Shown piece by piece: positions 5,985-12,494 of a stretch of 13,370 nt of DNA (positions within the stretch are counted from its first letter, which is position 1; every line of letters begins with the position of its first letter). The notes under the pieces are model-generated. The model did no database searches. It was given only the letters and a program-made list of their open reading frames with translations, and was not told the DNA's origin. The translations under genes were made by a program, and so were the position numbers. The stretch is from an uncultured Oscillospiraceae bacterium (lineage in GTDB: Bacteria > Bacillota > Clostridia > Oscillospirales > Oscillospiraceae): positions 1 to 13,370 of the forward strand of contig CAJOCV010000115.1 of assembly GCA_905233785.1 (NCBI GenBank), given 5' to 3'.

Positions 5985-6094
5985 GTGTCAATATGAATGG
6001 TTTTTATGGATAACCGATGCAAAAAAGGATCGTCACGAGCCGCGCGTCTATCCGCTCTACCGGACGGCTTCCGGCTGGCTCACGCTCTCGCCCT

Positions 6095-6149
6095 ACGGTA
6101 CGCACGGTGGTGTGAGAGGTCGGGGCTTATTCAGCCCCTCCTACTCGAT
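6095..6149 (+). mobile_element. Group II intron 3'-end fragment (half of domain V plus domain VI)
   Basis: TACGGTACGCACGGTGGTGT (6094-6113) matches the 3' half of a bacterial group II intron domain V as I remember it from introns whose V helix ends in ACGGTGGTGT. The expected 5' half (ACCGCCGT type) is absent, so the copy is cut inside domain V. Domain VI is complete. GAG (6114-6116) pairs with CTC (6144-6146), A6143 is bulged, AGG (6117-6119) pairs with CCT (6140-6142), and GGGGC (6122-6126) pairs with GCCCC (6134-6138). A bulged branch-point A about 7 nt from a CGAT end is what the family requires. No reverse transcriptase is present. The fragment ends 8 bp from the transketolase stop, on the opposite strand. 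Confidence 0.65.
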
Positions 6150-6157
6150 TCAAAGGA

Positions 6158-7102
6158 TTATTTCAGCCGGATTGCCTCGCGTACCTTCGCGGCAATGCCC
6201 TCGGGATTTAAGCCGAAAAAGTCCAAAACGGCGGCGGCGGTGCCGCTGCGGCCGAATTCGTCGGGAACCCCGTGACGCAGAACGGGCACCGGGTAATGCT
6301 CAGACACATACTCCGCCACCGCGCCGCCGAGACCGCCGACGATGCTGGCTTCCTCCACGGTGACGATACAGCCGGTCTCCTTCGCTGCCTTTAAAACCGC
6401 CGCCTCGTCAAGGGGCTTGACCGTGTGCATGTCGATGACCCGTACATGAACTCCCTCCGCCGCGAGGCATTCTGCCGCCTTGAGCGCCATCGGAACCATG
6501 ATCCCGCAGGCAATCACCGTCGCGTCCGTCCCCTCGCGGAGAGTGACGGACTTGCCCAGCTCAAAGCGGTAGTCGGGCATGAGATCGGTCACGCCTTCGG
6601 TGGCATAGCGGCACATCCGCAGATAGCAGGGACCCTCGTAGTTGAGCATGGCCTCCACAGCCTGCTTCATCTCGTTTCCGTCGCAGGGGACGACGACTGT
6701 CATGCCGGGGAGGCTGCGCATGAGAGCGATGTCCTCATTCATCTGGTGGGTCGCGCCGTCCTCACCCACGCTCGGGCCGCCATGACTACCCACGATCTTC
6801 ACGTTCAGATGCGGATAGGCCACGGAATTGCGCACCTGCTCAAAGGCTCTGCCCGCAGAGAAAATCGCGAAGCTGTTGACAAAGGGGATGAGCCCGCAGG
6901 TGGATAAGCCCGCCGCGATGCCGGTCATGTTCGCCTCGGCAATGCCGCAGTTGAAGAAGCGCTCGGGGTACTTCGCCGCAAAAAACTTCGTCATCGTCGC
7001 CTGCGTCAGATCGGCGTCCAGCACCACCATCCTCGGGTATTTTTCTGCCAGCTCTACCAGCGCCTCGCCGTAAGCCGCTCTTGTCGCTTTCTTTTCACCC
7101 AT
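6158..7102 (-). CDS. Transketolase, C-terminal subunit, 314 aa
   Basis: Second half of a split transketolase, a thiamine-diphosphate enzyme that moves two-carbon units from xylulose 5-phosphate to ribose 5-phosphate or erythrose 4-phosphate. The pyrimidine-binding domain comes first, with the catalytic glutamate in NCGIAEANMTGIAAGL (E56), the cofactor-contacting FVNSFAIFSAGRAFEQVR, and GSHGGPSVGEDGATHQ (105-120). The C-terminal domain runs from about residue 190, with VIACGIMVPMAL and VTVEEASIVGGLGGAVAEY. GGAGG lies eight nt before the ATG, and the gene starts 3 bp after the stop of the N-terminal subunit gene. The two proteins together total 592 residues, slightly below one-piece bacterial enzymes. 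A DXS-like or dihydroxyacetone synthase role is less likely given the araA context. Confidence 0.93.
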   Translation of the reverse strand: MGEKKATRAAYGEALVELAEKYPRMVVLDADLTQATMTKFFAAKYPERFFNCGIAEANMTGIAAGLSTCGLIPFVNSFAIFSAGRAFEQVRNSVAYPHLNVKIVGSHGGPSVGEDGATHQMNEDIALMRSLPGMTVVVPCDGNEMKQAVEAMLNYEGPCYLRMCRYATEGVTDLMPDYRFELGKSVTLREGTDATVIACGIMVPMALKAAECLAAEGVHVRVIDMHTVKPLDEAAVLKAAKETGCIVTVEEASIVGGLGGAVAEYVSEHYPVPVLRHGVPDEFGRSGTAAAVLDFFGLNPEGIAAKVREAIRLK

Positions 7103-7105
7103 TGC

Positions 7106-7942
7106 TCACGCCTCCAATTCTGCCAGATGCGCCCGCAGATCGGACACCGCGACCTCGTACTGCTCGTCGTTCGGTGCCTTGCCGTGCCAGCCGGCGCTGT
7201 TTTCCATGTAGCTTACGCCCTTGCCCTTTGTCGTGCGCAAAAGGAGCATGGTGGGCTGTCCCTTCGTCTCACGCGCCTCCTTCAGCGCCGCGCGGATTGC
7301 GTCGTAATCATGACCGGGTACCGGGATGACGTGCCAGCCAAAGGCCTCCAGCTTTTTGTCCAGCGGCTCGGAGGGCATCACGTCGGCGGTCTTGCCGTCG
7401 ATCTGCAAACCGTTTACGTCGATCATCGCGCAGAGATTGTCGAGCTTCCACTTGCTGGCCGCCATGAAGGCCTCCCAGCACTGCCCCTCCTCGATCTCGC
7501 CGTCGCCGAGTATGGCATAAGTACGGTAGTCCTCACCCTTGTATTTGCCGGCAAGCGCCATGCCCACCGCGGCGGAAATGCCCTGCCCGAGCGAGCCGGT
7601 GGACATGTCCACGCCGGGGACGTTCACCATGTCCGGGTGCCCGGACATATGCCCCTTGATGCTGCGCAGCAGGCGAATGTCCTCCTTCGGGAAGAAGCCG
7701 CGCAGCGCCAGCACCGCGTAGAGCGCCGGGGCGCAGTGCCCCTTGGAGAGCACAAAGCGGTCGCGCTTTGCGTCCTTGGGATTTTCGGGGTTTACGCGCA
7801 TCTCGTCAAAATACAGAGTGGTGAGCGCGTCCACACAGGAGAGGGAGCCGCCTGGGTGCCCGGCCTTGGCGCAGTGCACCCCCTCCAGAATCAGAAGCCG
7901 CGCCTCGTACGCCAGCTTTTCCAGTTCTTTTGCTGTTCTCAT
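7106..7942 (-). CDS. Transketolase, N-terminal subunit, 278 aa
   Basis: The diphosphate-binding half of the split enzyme. Visible motifs are AGHPGGSLS (27-35), SKGHCAPALYA (66-76), STGSLGQGISAAVGMAL (114-130), GDGEIEEGQCWEA (146-158) with the DVNG (175-178) Asn that holds the metal and diphosphate, and a GWHG near 251-254. The ATG at 7942 overlaps the kinase stop codon by one base (TGATG), with GAGGTG five nt upstream. A TTG one codon earlier is too close to that site. It must pair with the product of the following gene to be active. Split transketolases of this layout are common in Firmicutes and archaea. Confidence 0.94.
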   Translation of the reverse strand: MRTAKELEKLAYEARLLILEGVHCAKAGHPGGSLSCVDALTTLYFDEMRVNPENPKDAKRDRFVLSKGHCAPALYAVLALRGFFPKEDIRLLRSIKGHMSGHPDMVNVPGVDMSTGSLGQGISAAVGMALAGKYKGEDYRTYAILGDGEIEEGQCWEAFMAASKWKLDNLCAMIDVNGLQIDGKTADVMPSEPLDKKLEAFGWHVIPVPGHDYDAIRAALKEARETKGQPTMLLLRTTKGKGVSYMENSAGWHGKAPNDEQYEVAVSDLRAHLAELEA

Positions 7943-9498
7943 CAAATCACCTCAATCGCTTTCTTTTCTACGGGCAGCGCCGCCTTATAGCGCCGGAGGA
8001 AGCGGTCAAAGCCCACAATATCCTTCTCCTCCGCCATCAGAGTCGAGGCTTTCGCGCCGGCAAACACCTTGCGGTCCAGATAGTCCGCGAGACTCTCGCC
8101 CTCGTCCCTCCAGAGCATATACGCGCCGAGCAGCGCCATACCGTAGGGGCCGCCCTCGCCGGCTGTCTCCATCACGGAAACGGGAGCGCCGACAGCCGCG
8201 GAAAGAAGCCGCTGACCGACCTCGGGGGTCTTGAAAAAGCCGCCGTGCCCGTAGAGCTTGTCAATTTCGACCTGCTCTGTCTGCGTGAGAATATCCAGAC
8301 CGATTTTGAGCGTTGCGAGCGCGGAGAGCAGATGGGTGCGCATGAAGTTTGCGAGGCTCAGCCTTGCGTCCGGCCTGCGCAGGAAGAGCGGACGCCCCTC
8401 ATCCAGTCCGGTCACGCCCTCGCCGGAAAAGTAGTTGAAGCTCAGAAGCCCGCCGCAGTCACTCTCCCCCTCCAGCGCCTTTTGAAAGAGCCTGGTGTAG
8501 AGCTCGCCCATATTGACCGGCGTTCCCATCATTTCAGAATACTCAGCAAAGAGCTTGACCCAGGCGTTAATATCACTCGTACAGTTGTTGCAGTGCACCA
8601 TGGCGACCGGCGCGCCGTCGGGCGTGGTGACCATGTCGATCTCCCGGTGGACACCCAGGGGCTTTTCGGTGACGATCATGGCAAAGTCCGAGGTGCCCGC
8701 CGAGACGTTGCCTGTGCGGGGACGGACGGAGTTGGTGGCGACCATGCCGGTGCCCGCGTCTCCCTCGCAGGGGGCGACGGGAATGCCGGGCTGCAGCGTG
8801 CCGCTGGGATCGAGGAGCCTTGCGCCAGCTTCCGTCAGATACCCGCCGCAGACGCCCGCCGGAACCGCGCGGGGCAGAATGCCGCGCAGATCGAGCCCGG
8901 TGAGGGCGTTGAACTTGCGTACCATGCCCTCGTCATAATCCAATGCCGTACTGTCAACGGGCAGAATGCCGCTGGCCTCGCCCAGCCCGACGAGCTTCTC
9001 GCCGGTAAGCTGCCAGTGAATATACCCGGCGAGGGTGGTGAGAAAGGCGATGTCCTTGACGTGCTCCTCGTGATTCAGGATCGCCTGATACAGGTGGGCG
9101 ATGCTCCAGCGCTGGGGAATGTTGAAGCCGAAGAGCGCGGTGAGCTTTTCGGCGGCCTCGCCGGTGATGGTGTTGCGCCAGGTGCGAAATTCCGCGAGCT
9201 GCCTGCCGTCCTTGTCAAAAGGCAGGTATCCGTGCATCATGGCGGACACGCCGATGGCTCCGACGGTAGTCAGCTCCATGCCGAACTTCGCCTTGACCTC
9301 GGCTTTCAGATTGGCAAAACAGGTCTGCAAACCCGTATGTACCATGTCCATCGCGTATGTCCACACGCCGTCTACGAGCTGGTTTTCCCACTCGAAGTCT
9401 CCCTGCGCGATGGGGAGGTGATGCTCGTCAATGAGCACGGCCTTGATGCGGGTCGAGCCGAATTCAATGCCCAGTACAGTTTTTGTCAAATCCATCAT
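7942..9498 (-). CDS. FGGY-family carbohydrate kinase, probable ribulokinase (AraK-type), 518 aa
   Basis: An ATP-dependent sugar kinase of the FGGY family. The N-terminal phosphate loop is GIEFGSTRIKAVLID (10-24). The catalytic Asp is probably D247 in CEGDAGTGMV, the second phosphate motif is GNVSAGTSDFAMIV (263-276), and the adenosine region is GHGGFFKTPEVGQRLLSAA (417-435), followed by GEGGPYGMALLGAYML. Context (directly after araA, before transketolase) favours phosphorylation of L-ribulose. The sequence does not look like E. coli AraB; it recalls the kinase in the Clostridium acetobutylicum ara cluster, first annotated as a xylulose kinase and later reported as a ribulokinase. Xylulokinase activity remains possible. 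The start is ATG at 9498, overlapping the araA stop in ATGA. GTG at 9510 and ATG at 9495 are alternatives. Confidence 0.88.
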   Translation of the reverse strand: MMDLTKTVLGIEFGSTRIKAVLIDEHHLPIAQGDFEWENQLVDGVWTYAMDMVHTGLQTCFANLKAEVKAKFGMELTTVGAIGVSAMMHGYLPFDKDGRQLAEFRTWRNTITGEAAEKLTALFGFNIPQRWSIAHLYQAILNHEEHVKDIAFLTTLAGYIHWQLTGEKLVGLGEASGILPVDSTALDYDEGMVRKFNALTGLDLRGILPRAVPAGVCGGYLTEAGARLLDPSGTLQPGIPVAPCEGDAGTGMVATNSVRPRTGNVSAGTSDFAMIVTEKPLGVHREIDMVTTPDGAPVAMVHCNNCTSDINAWVKLFAEYSEMMGTPVNMGELYTRLFQKALEGESDCGGLLSFNYFSGEGVTGLDEGRPLFLRRPDARLSLANFMRTHLLSALATLKIGLDILTQTEQVEIDKLYGHGGFFKTPEVGQRLLSAAVGAPVSVMETAGEGGPYGMALLGAYMLWRDEGESLADYLDRKVFAGAKASTLMAEEKDIVGFDRFLRRYKAALPVEKKAIEVI

Positions 9499-10961
9499 TT
9501 TAACTTCCACACCAGATCCTTTACCAGCAGTTCCTCTTCCAGCTTCTCGGGCGTCGTATCCGCGCCGATGTGCACAAATTCGATGTCCATCATCCGCGCC
9601 CAGTCGCGCATCTGCTCAGCGGTTACGTCGTAAGAGAGCACCGTGTGGTGCGCGCCGCCTGCTATTATCCAACATTCCACGCCTGTCGTCAAGTCCGGCA
9701 GCGCGCGCCACATGACGCGGGCTACCGGCAGATTCGGCATGGGCAGGATGGGCTTTACGGCCTCAATATCCTGTACGATGAGGCGCAGTCTGCCGCCCAT
9801 GTCGATCAGGGAAACCACAATGCCCTTTCCGGCCTTGCCCTCAAACACCAGGCGGGCGGGATCCTTTTCGTTCATGCCGATGCCCAGGTGATGGGTCTCG
9901 ATGCGGGGCTTGCCTGCGGCAAGAGACGGGCAGACCTCCAGCATGTGCGCGCCCAGGGAGTACTCCTGCCCCTCAACGAGATGATAGGTATAGTCCTCCA
10001 TAAAGCCGGAGGCGCCGTTGCCGCCCTCGCCCATGGCCTTGAGGATGGCGGTCATGGCGGACACTTTCCAGTCGCCCTCGCCGCCGTAGCCGTAGCCCTG
10101 CGCCATCAGATGCTGGGAAGCCAGCCCCGGAAGCTGCTCCATGCCGTAGAGATCCTGGAAGGTGTTCGTGAAAGCCCTGCAGCCCTCGCGGTCGAGCATC
10201 TTCTTCATGGCGATCTCTTCCTTCGCCTGGTAGCGGATGGCGGCGGTGTTGTCCGTAGCCACATCATAGGCGGTCTCATACTCGGCCACCAGCGCGTCGA
10301 TCTCCGCTTCGGAGACTTTGCCCATCTCCTTCACAAGATCGCCCACCGCCCAGGTGTTCACCTGCCAGCCGAGCTTTGTCTGCACCTCCACCTTGTCGCC
10401 CTCGGTGACGGCGACCTCGCGCATGTTGTCGCCGAAGCGCATGACCTTCATTTCCTTGCTGACAGCGACACCCACCGCGGCCTTCATCCAGTCGGCCAGA
10501 CGTTTGTGCACCTTTTCATCCTGCCAGTAACCGGCGATGACCTTGCGGGGCAGACGGAGCCGGGCGGCGATGAAACCATGCTCCCGGTCGCCGTGCGCGG
10601 CCTGATTCAGGTTCATGAAGTCCATGTCGATCTCGTCGTTGGGAATCTCCTTGTTGTACTGGGTGGCAAGATGACAGTAGGGCTTCTGCAGGGAAGCCAG
10701 GCCGTTGATCCACATCTTGCTGGGGGAGAAGGTGTGGCACCAGGTCACAATACCGGCGCACTCATCGCGGTAATTGGCCTCCTTGACCACATCCGCAATC
10801 TCCTTGTTGGTCTTGGCTGTCACCTTATACACCAGAGGATAGGGAAGCACCTCGGACAGCGCTGCCGCCATCTTCTCGGCACGCGCCGCAACGGTCTCCA
10901 GAACCTCCGGACCGTACAGGAACTGACTGCCCACCACAAACCAGAATTCACGCTTTTTCAT
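9495..10961 (-). CDS. araA: L-arabinose isomerase, 488 aa
   Basis: Converts L-arabinose to L-ribulose in the cytoplasm using Mn2+. The start MKKREFWFVVGSQFLYG at 10961 has AGGAGG six nt upstream and matches the family's usual beginning. The frame stays open far upstream, but that part is promoter and repeat DNA. Active-site residues fall at the spacing of the E. coli enzyme: E295 in GYGGEGDWK, E322 in FMEDYTYH, H339 in GAHMLEVCPS and H439 in GGAHHT, with gaps of 27, 17 and 100. WCHTFSPSKMWINGL (74-88) and MNLNQAAHGDREHGF (116-130) are further hallmarks. Length is typical (about 475-500). It is the first gene of a tightly packed minus-strand pentose operon. Confidence 0.98.
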   Translation of the reverse strand: MKKREFWFVVGSQFLYGPEVLETVAARAEKMAAALSEVLPYPLVYKVTAKTNKEIADVVKEANYRDECAGIVTWCHTFSPSKMWINGLASLQKPYCHLATQYNKEIPNDEIDMDFMNLNQAAHGDREHGFIAARLRLPRKVIAGYWQDEKVHKRLADWMKAAVGVAVSKEMKVMRFGDNMREVAVTEGDKVEVQTKLGWQVNTWAVGDLVKEMGKVSEAEIDALVAEYETAYDVATDNTAAIRYQAKEEIAMKKMLDREGCRAFTNTFQDLYGMEQLPGLASQHLMAQGYGYGGEGDWKVSAMTAILKAMGEGGNGASGFMEDYTYHLVEGQEYSLGAHMLEVCPSLAAGKPRIETHHLGIGMNEKDPARLVFEGKAGKGIVVSLIDMGGRLRLIVQDIEAVKPILPMPNLPVARVMWRALPDLTTGVECWIIAGGAHHTVLSYDVTAEQMRDWARMMDIEFVHIGADTTPEKLEEELLVKDLVWKLK

Positions 10962-11120
10962 AAGCAACCTCCTGAATGTGAATGGTATGTAAGTGATAAA
11001 GTTGTTGATATAGCCGAAAAAATAGTTTAGAATAGGGAAATGCTGAATCAATCGCCGCGGCAGCTTCAGAACGCATTTTTCCTGGAATCCGCTCTTGGCG
11101 ATGGAATCTGCGCTACTGAA

Positions 11121-11149
11121 AGTATATCGAAAGGAATTGCGCCTGTCAA
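11121..11149 (-). promoter_or_regulatory. Sigma-A promoter of the araA operon
   Basis: Read on the minus strand, TTGACA (11149-11144) is followed by 17 bp and TATACT (11126-11121). This is a near-consensus promoter with ideal spacing. Transcription would begin near 11114 and leave about 153 nt of leader before araA. A strong core promoter on a sugar operon suggests control by a repressor, but no operator is recognisable. Confidence 0.75.
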
Positions 11150-11253
11150 CTCTCGGTTTTCTGCGGAAGCGCTGATGCGATCGGCGATAGCAGCTTCCGG
11201 GAAAATGCCCGTTCCGAGGAAGCAGGTTTTTGGCAGAATCCCTCGCGTTTCCC

Positions 11254-11400
11254 AAGGGCAACACCGCACAATACGCCTGCGGCATCTTCCGGAAAAACCG
11301 CGCCCTGATTTCGTCACTTTTTCTTGCAATACACAAAGTATTCCTGCTCAATGAGTTTTTCTCGGAATCTGCTCTTGCCGCATACTGCGGTATTGCCCTT
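11254..11400. mobile_element. MITE-like element, copy 2 (about 147 bp)
   Basis: Same element and orientation as at 5664-5804. The ends AAGGGCAACACCGCA and TGCGGTATTGCCCTT are inverted repeats with one mismatch. The left 91 bp are identical to copy 1. The middle differs: 14 bp at 11348-11361 replace six A residues at 5759-5764. The right 36 bp differ at two positions inside the small palindrome. It sits upstream of both the araA promoter and the HAD gene. Confidence 0.8.
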
Positions 11401-11523
11401 TTTGTCATCGGGGAAACTTGAGAACGGCGGATGCTGAGCGGCAGCGGCGAGATCGCGCTTCGCCGTTTGGAAGCGGCGCTGTGGGCTCGGACGAAGAAAT
11501 TTGGAGAGAGAAAGGAAGAGCTG

Positions 11524-12240
11524 ATGTTTGAAGCAGTGTTTTTCGACTTGGACGGCACCCTGCTGCCCATGGATCAGGACGCCTTTGTAGAGGGCTATTT
11601 CGGCCTGCTTGCCGGCAAGATGGCGCCTTACGGCTATGAGCCGCACAAGCTGATTCAGAGCGTTTGGGCGGGGACGAAGGCCATGGTGCAGAATGACGGC
11701 TCCTGCCGCAACGAGGAGGCGTTTTGGCGCGTGTTCCTTGGCGTTTACGGCGAGACGGCGCGGGCGCATATCCCGGTGTTTGAGGAATTCTACGCGAAAG
11801 AATTCCAACAGGCGAAAAGCCTCTGCGGCTTCAATCCCCGGGCGGCGGAGACCGTGCGGCTTGCCAAGAGCATGGGCTGCCGCGTGATCCTTGCGACCAA
11901 TCCGCTCTTTCCCAGCGTCGCCACCGAGAGCCGCATCCGCTGGGCGGGTCTTTCGCCGGAGGAGTTTGAGCTTTACACCACCTATGAAAACAGCAGCACC
12001 TGCAAGCCGAATCCCGCGTATTACCGGGAGATACTGACAAAGTGCGGCCTGGACGCGCGCGACTGCCTCATGGTGGGCAATGACGTGGGTGAGGACATGA
12101 TCGCGGAAACCCTGGGTATGCAGACCTTCCTGCTCACCGACTGCCTGATTAACCGCAGAAACGAGGACATTGATCGCTGGCGGCACGGCGGCTTTGCCGA
12201 GCTGCAGGACTGCCTGCGAAAATGCGCCGCCGGGGCTTGA
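11524..12240 (+). CDS. HAD-superfamily hydrolase, 238 aa (probable phosphatase)
   Basis: All four HAD motifs are present: DLDGTLL (8-14) with nucleophile D8 and general acid D10, ILATNP (122-127) with the motif II Thr, K161 in KPNPAYY, and VGNDVGEDMIAETLGM (184-199) with the acidic metal ligands. A helical cap inserted between motifs I and II (about 18-95) places it in the class with a C1 cap, as in phosphoglycolate-phosphatase-like enzymes. The start at 11524 puts AAAGGA seven nt upstream and begins directly with the first beta strand (MFEAVFFDLDG). The open frame back to 11431 lacks a ribosome site and family similarity. The substrate cannot be read from the sequence. It is divergent from the pentose operon, with no close partner. 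Confidence 0.92.
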   Translation: MFEAVFFDLDGTLLPMDQDAFVEGYFGLLAGKMAPYGYEPHKLIQSVWAGTKAMVQNDGSCRNEEAFWRVFLGVYGETARAHIPVFEEFYAKEFQQAKSLCGFNPRAAETVRLAKSMGCRVILATNPLFPSVATESRIRWAGLSPEEFELYTTYENSSTCKPNPAYYREILTKCGLDARDCLMVGNDVGEDMIAETLGMQTFLLTDCLINRRNEDIDRWRHGGFAELQDCLRKCAAGA

Positions 12241-12264
12241 AAGTCACGCGGATTCTGCTATAAT
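12237..12264 (+). promoter_or_regulatory. Sigma-A promoter, extended -10, upstream of the YchF-like gene
   Basis: TTGAAA (12237-12242) overlaps the HAD stop codon. After 16 bp comes TATAAT (12259-12264), preceded by TGC, so an extended TGnTATAAT -10. Transcription would begin near 12271, exactly at the left end of the 181-bp hairpin element. That element would form most of a leader of about 224 nt for the next gene. Confidence 0.75.
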
Positions 12265-12271
12265 TAATTTC

Positions 12272-12452
12272 GTAACGATTCAGTCTTGCGTGGCTTTGGG
12301 GGAGTTCAGAGGGGCACTCCCCTCTGATTTGCCGCCTCGGAAGGCGGCAAACAAAATCAAATCTGTTTTTCGAGCGTTCCCCCGCCGCGAGTGCGCGCAG
12401 CGGGGTGCATCCCCTCTAACGATTTAGTCCCGGAACGGGACTGAATCGTTAC
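12272..12452. repeat. 181-bp hairpin-rich element with perfect 14-bp terminal inverted repeats
   Basis: GTAACGATTCAGTC (12272-12285) and GACTGAATCGTTAC (12439-12452) are perfect inverted ends. Inside lie CAGAGGGG-CACT-CCCCTCTG (12307-12326) and TTTGCCGCCT-CGGA-AGGCGGCAAA (12328-12351), both perfect tetraloop hairpins. The right end is a long palindrome (12416-12452) shared with 5890-5926. There is no coding sequence. It fits a second MITE-like family or a compound palindromic repeat, here placed in the leader of the YchF-like gene. Confidence 0.75.
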
Positions 12453-12494
12453 TTAATTTCTTGGAACATACACCCGAAAAGGAGATTACGATAT

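Larger units (their letters stand above)
10962..11523. other. Divergent intergenic region between araA and the HAD gene (562 bp)
   Basis: No gene is supported here. It holds the araA leader (about 153 nt), the araA promoter at 11121-11149, a GC-rich stretch with imperfect hairpins such as GGAAGC/GCTTCC around 11165-11200, the second MITE copy at 11254-11400, and the ribosome site of the HAD gene just before 11524. I found no clear AraR-type operator or cre site and no convincing plus-strand promoter for the HAD gene. Confidence 0.65.

Noticed and set aside
5990..6095. Full domain V of the group II intron using GAGCCGCGCGT at 6037-6047 as its 5' half
   Set aside because: It would need a domain V about twice the normal length and mismatches next to the catalytic triad; truncation inside domain V is simpler.
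5449..6157. Possible CRISPR array, because of many repeats
   Set aside because: The repeats are unrelated palindromes and single MITE ends with no regular repeat-spacer periodicity and no cas genes.
5959..6363. Plus-strand frame running across the terminator, intron fragment and transketolase end
   Set aside because: It spans a terminator hairpin and a non-coding intron end, has no ribosome site, and is Arg-rich as expected for an antisense frame.
7930..9633. Long plus-strand open frame (567 codons) opposite the kinase
   Set aside because: Antisense shadow in GC-rich DNA; the kinase motifs on the minus strand are unambiguous.
11024..11051. Second araA promoter candidate (TTGATT-16-TAAACT, minus strand)
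   Set aside because: Much weaker than TTGACA-17-TATACT at 11149-11121; AT-rich sequence gives such matches by chance.
11431..11523. 31-codon N-terminal extension of the HAD hydrolase
   Set aside because: No ribosome site, and the HAD fold begins at the start at 11524, which has one.
10962..11570. In-frame extension of araA by about 200 codons upstream of its ATG
   Set aside because: It crosses a strong promoter and a repeat shared with another locus, has no family similarity, and the start at 10961 has AGGAGG and matches known AraA N-termini.
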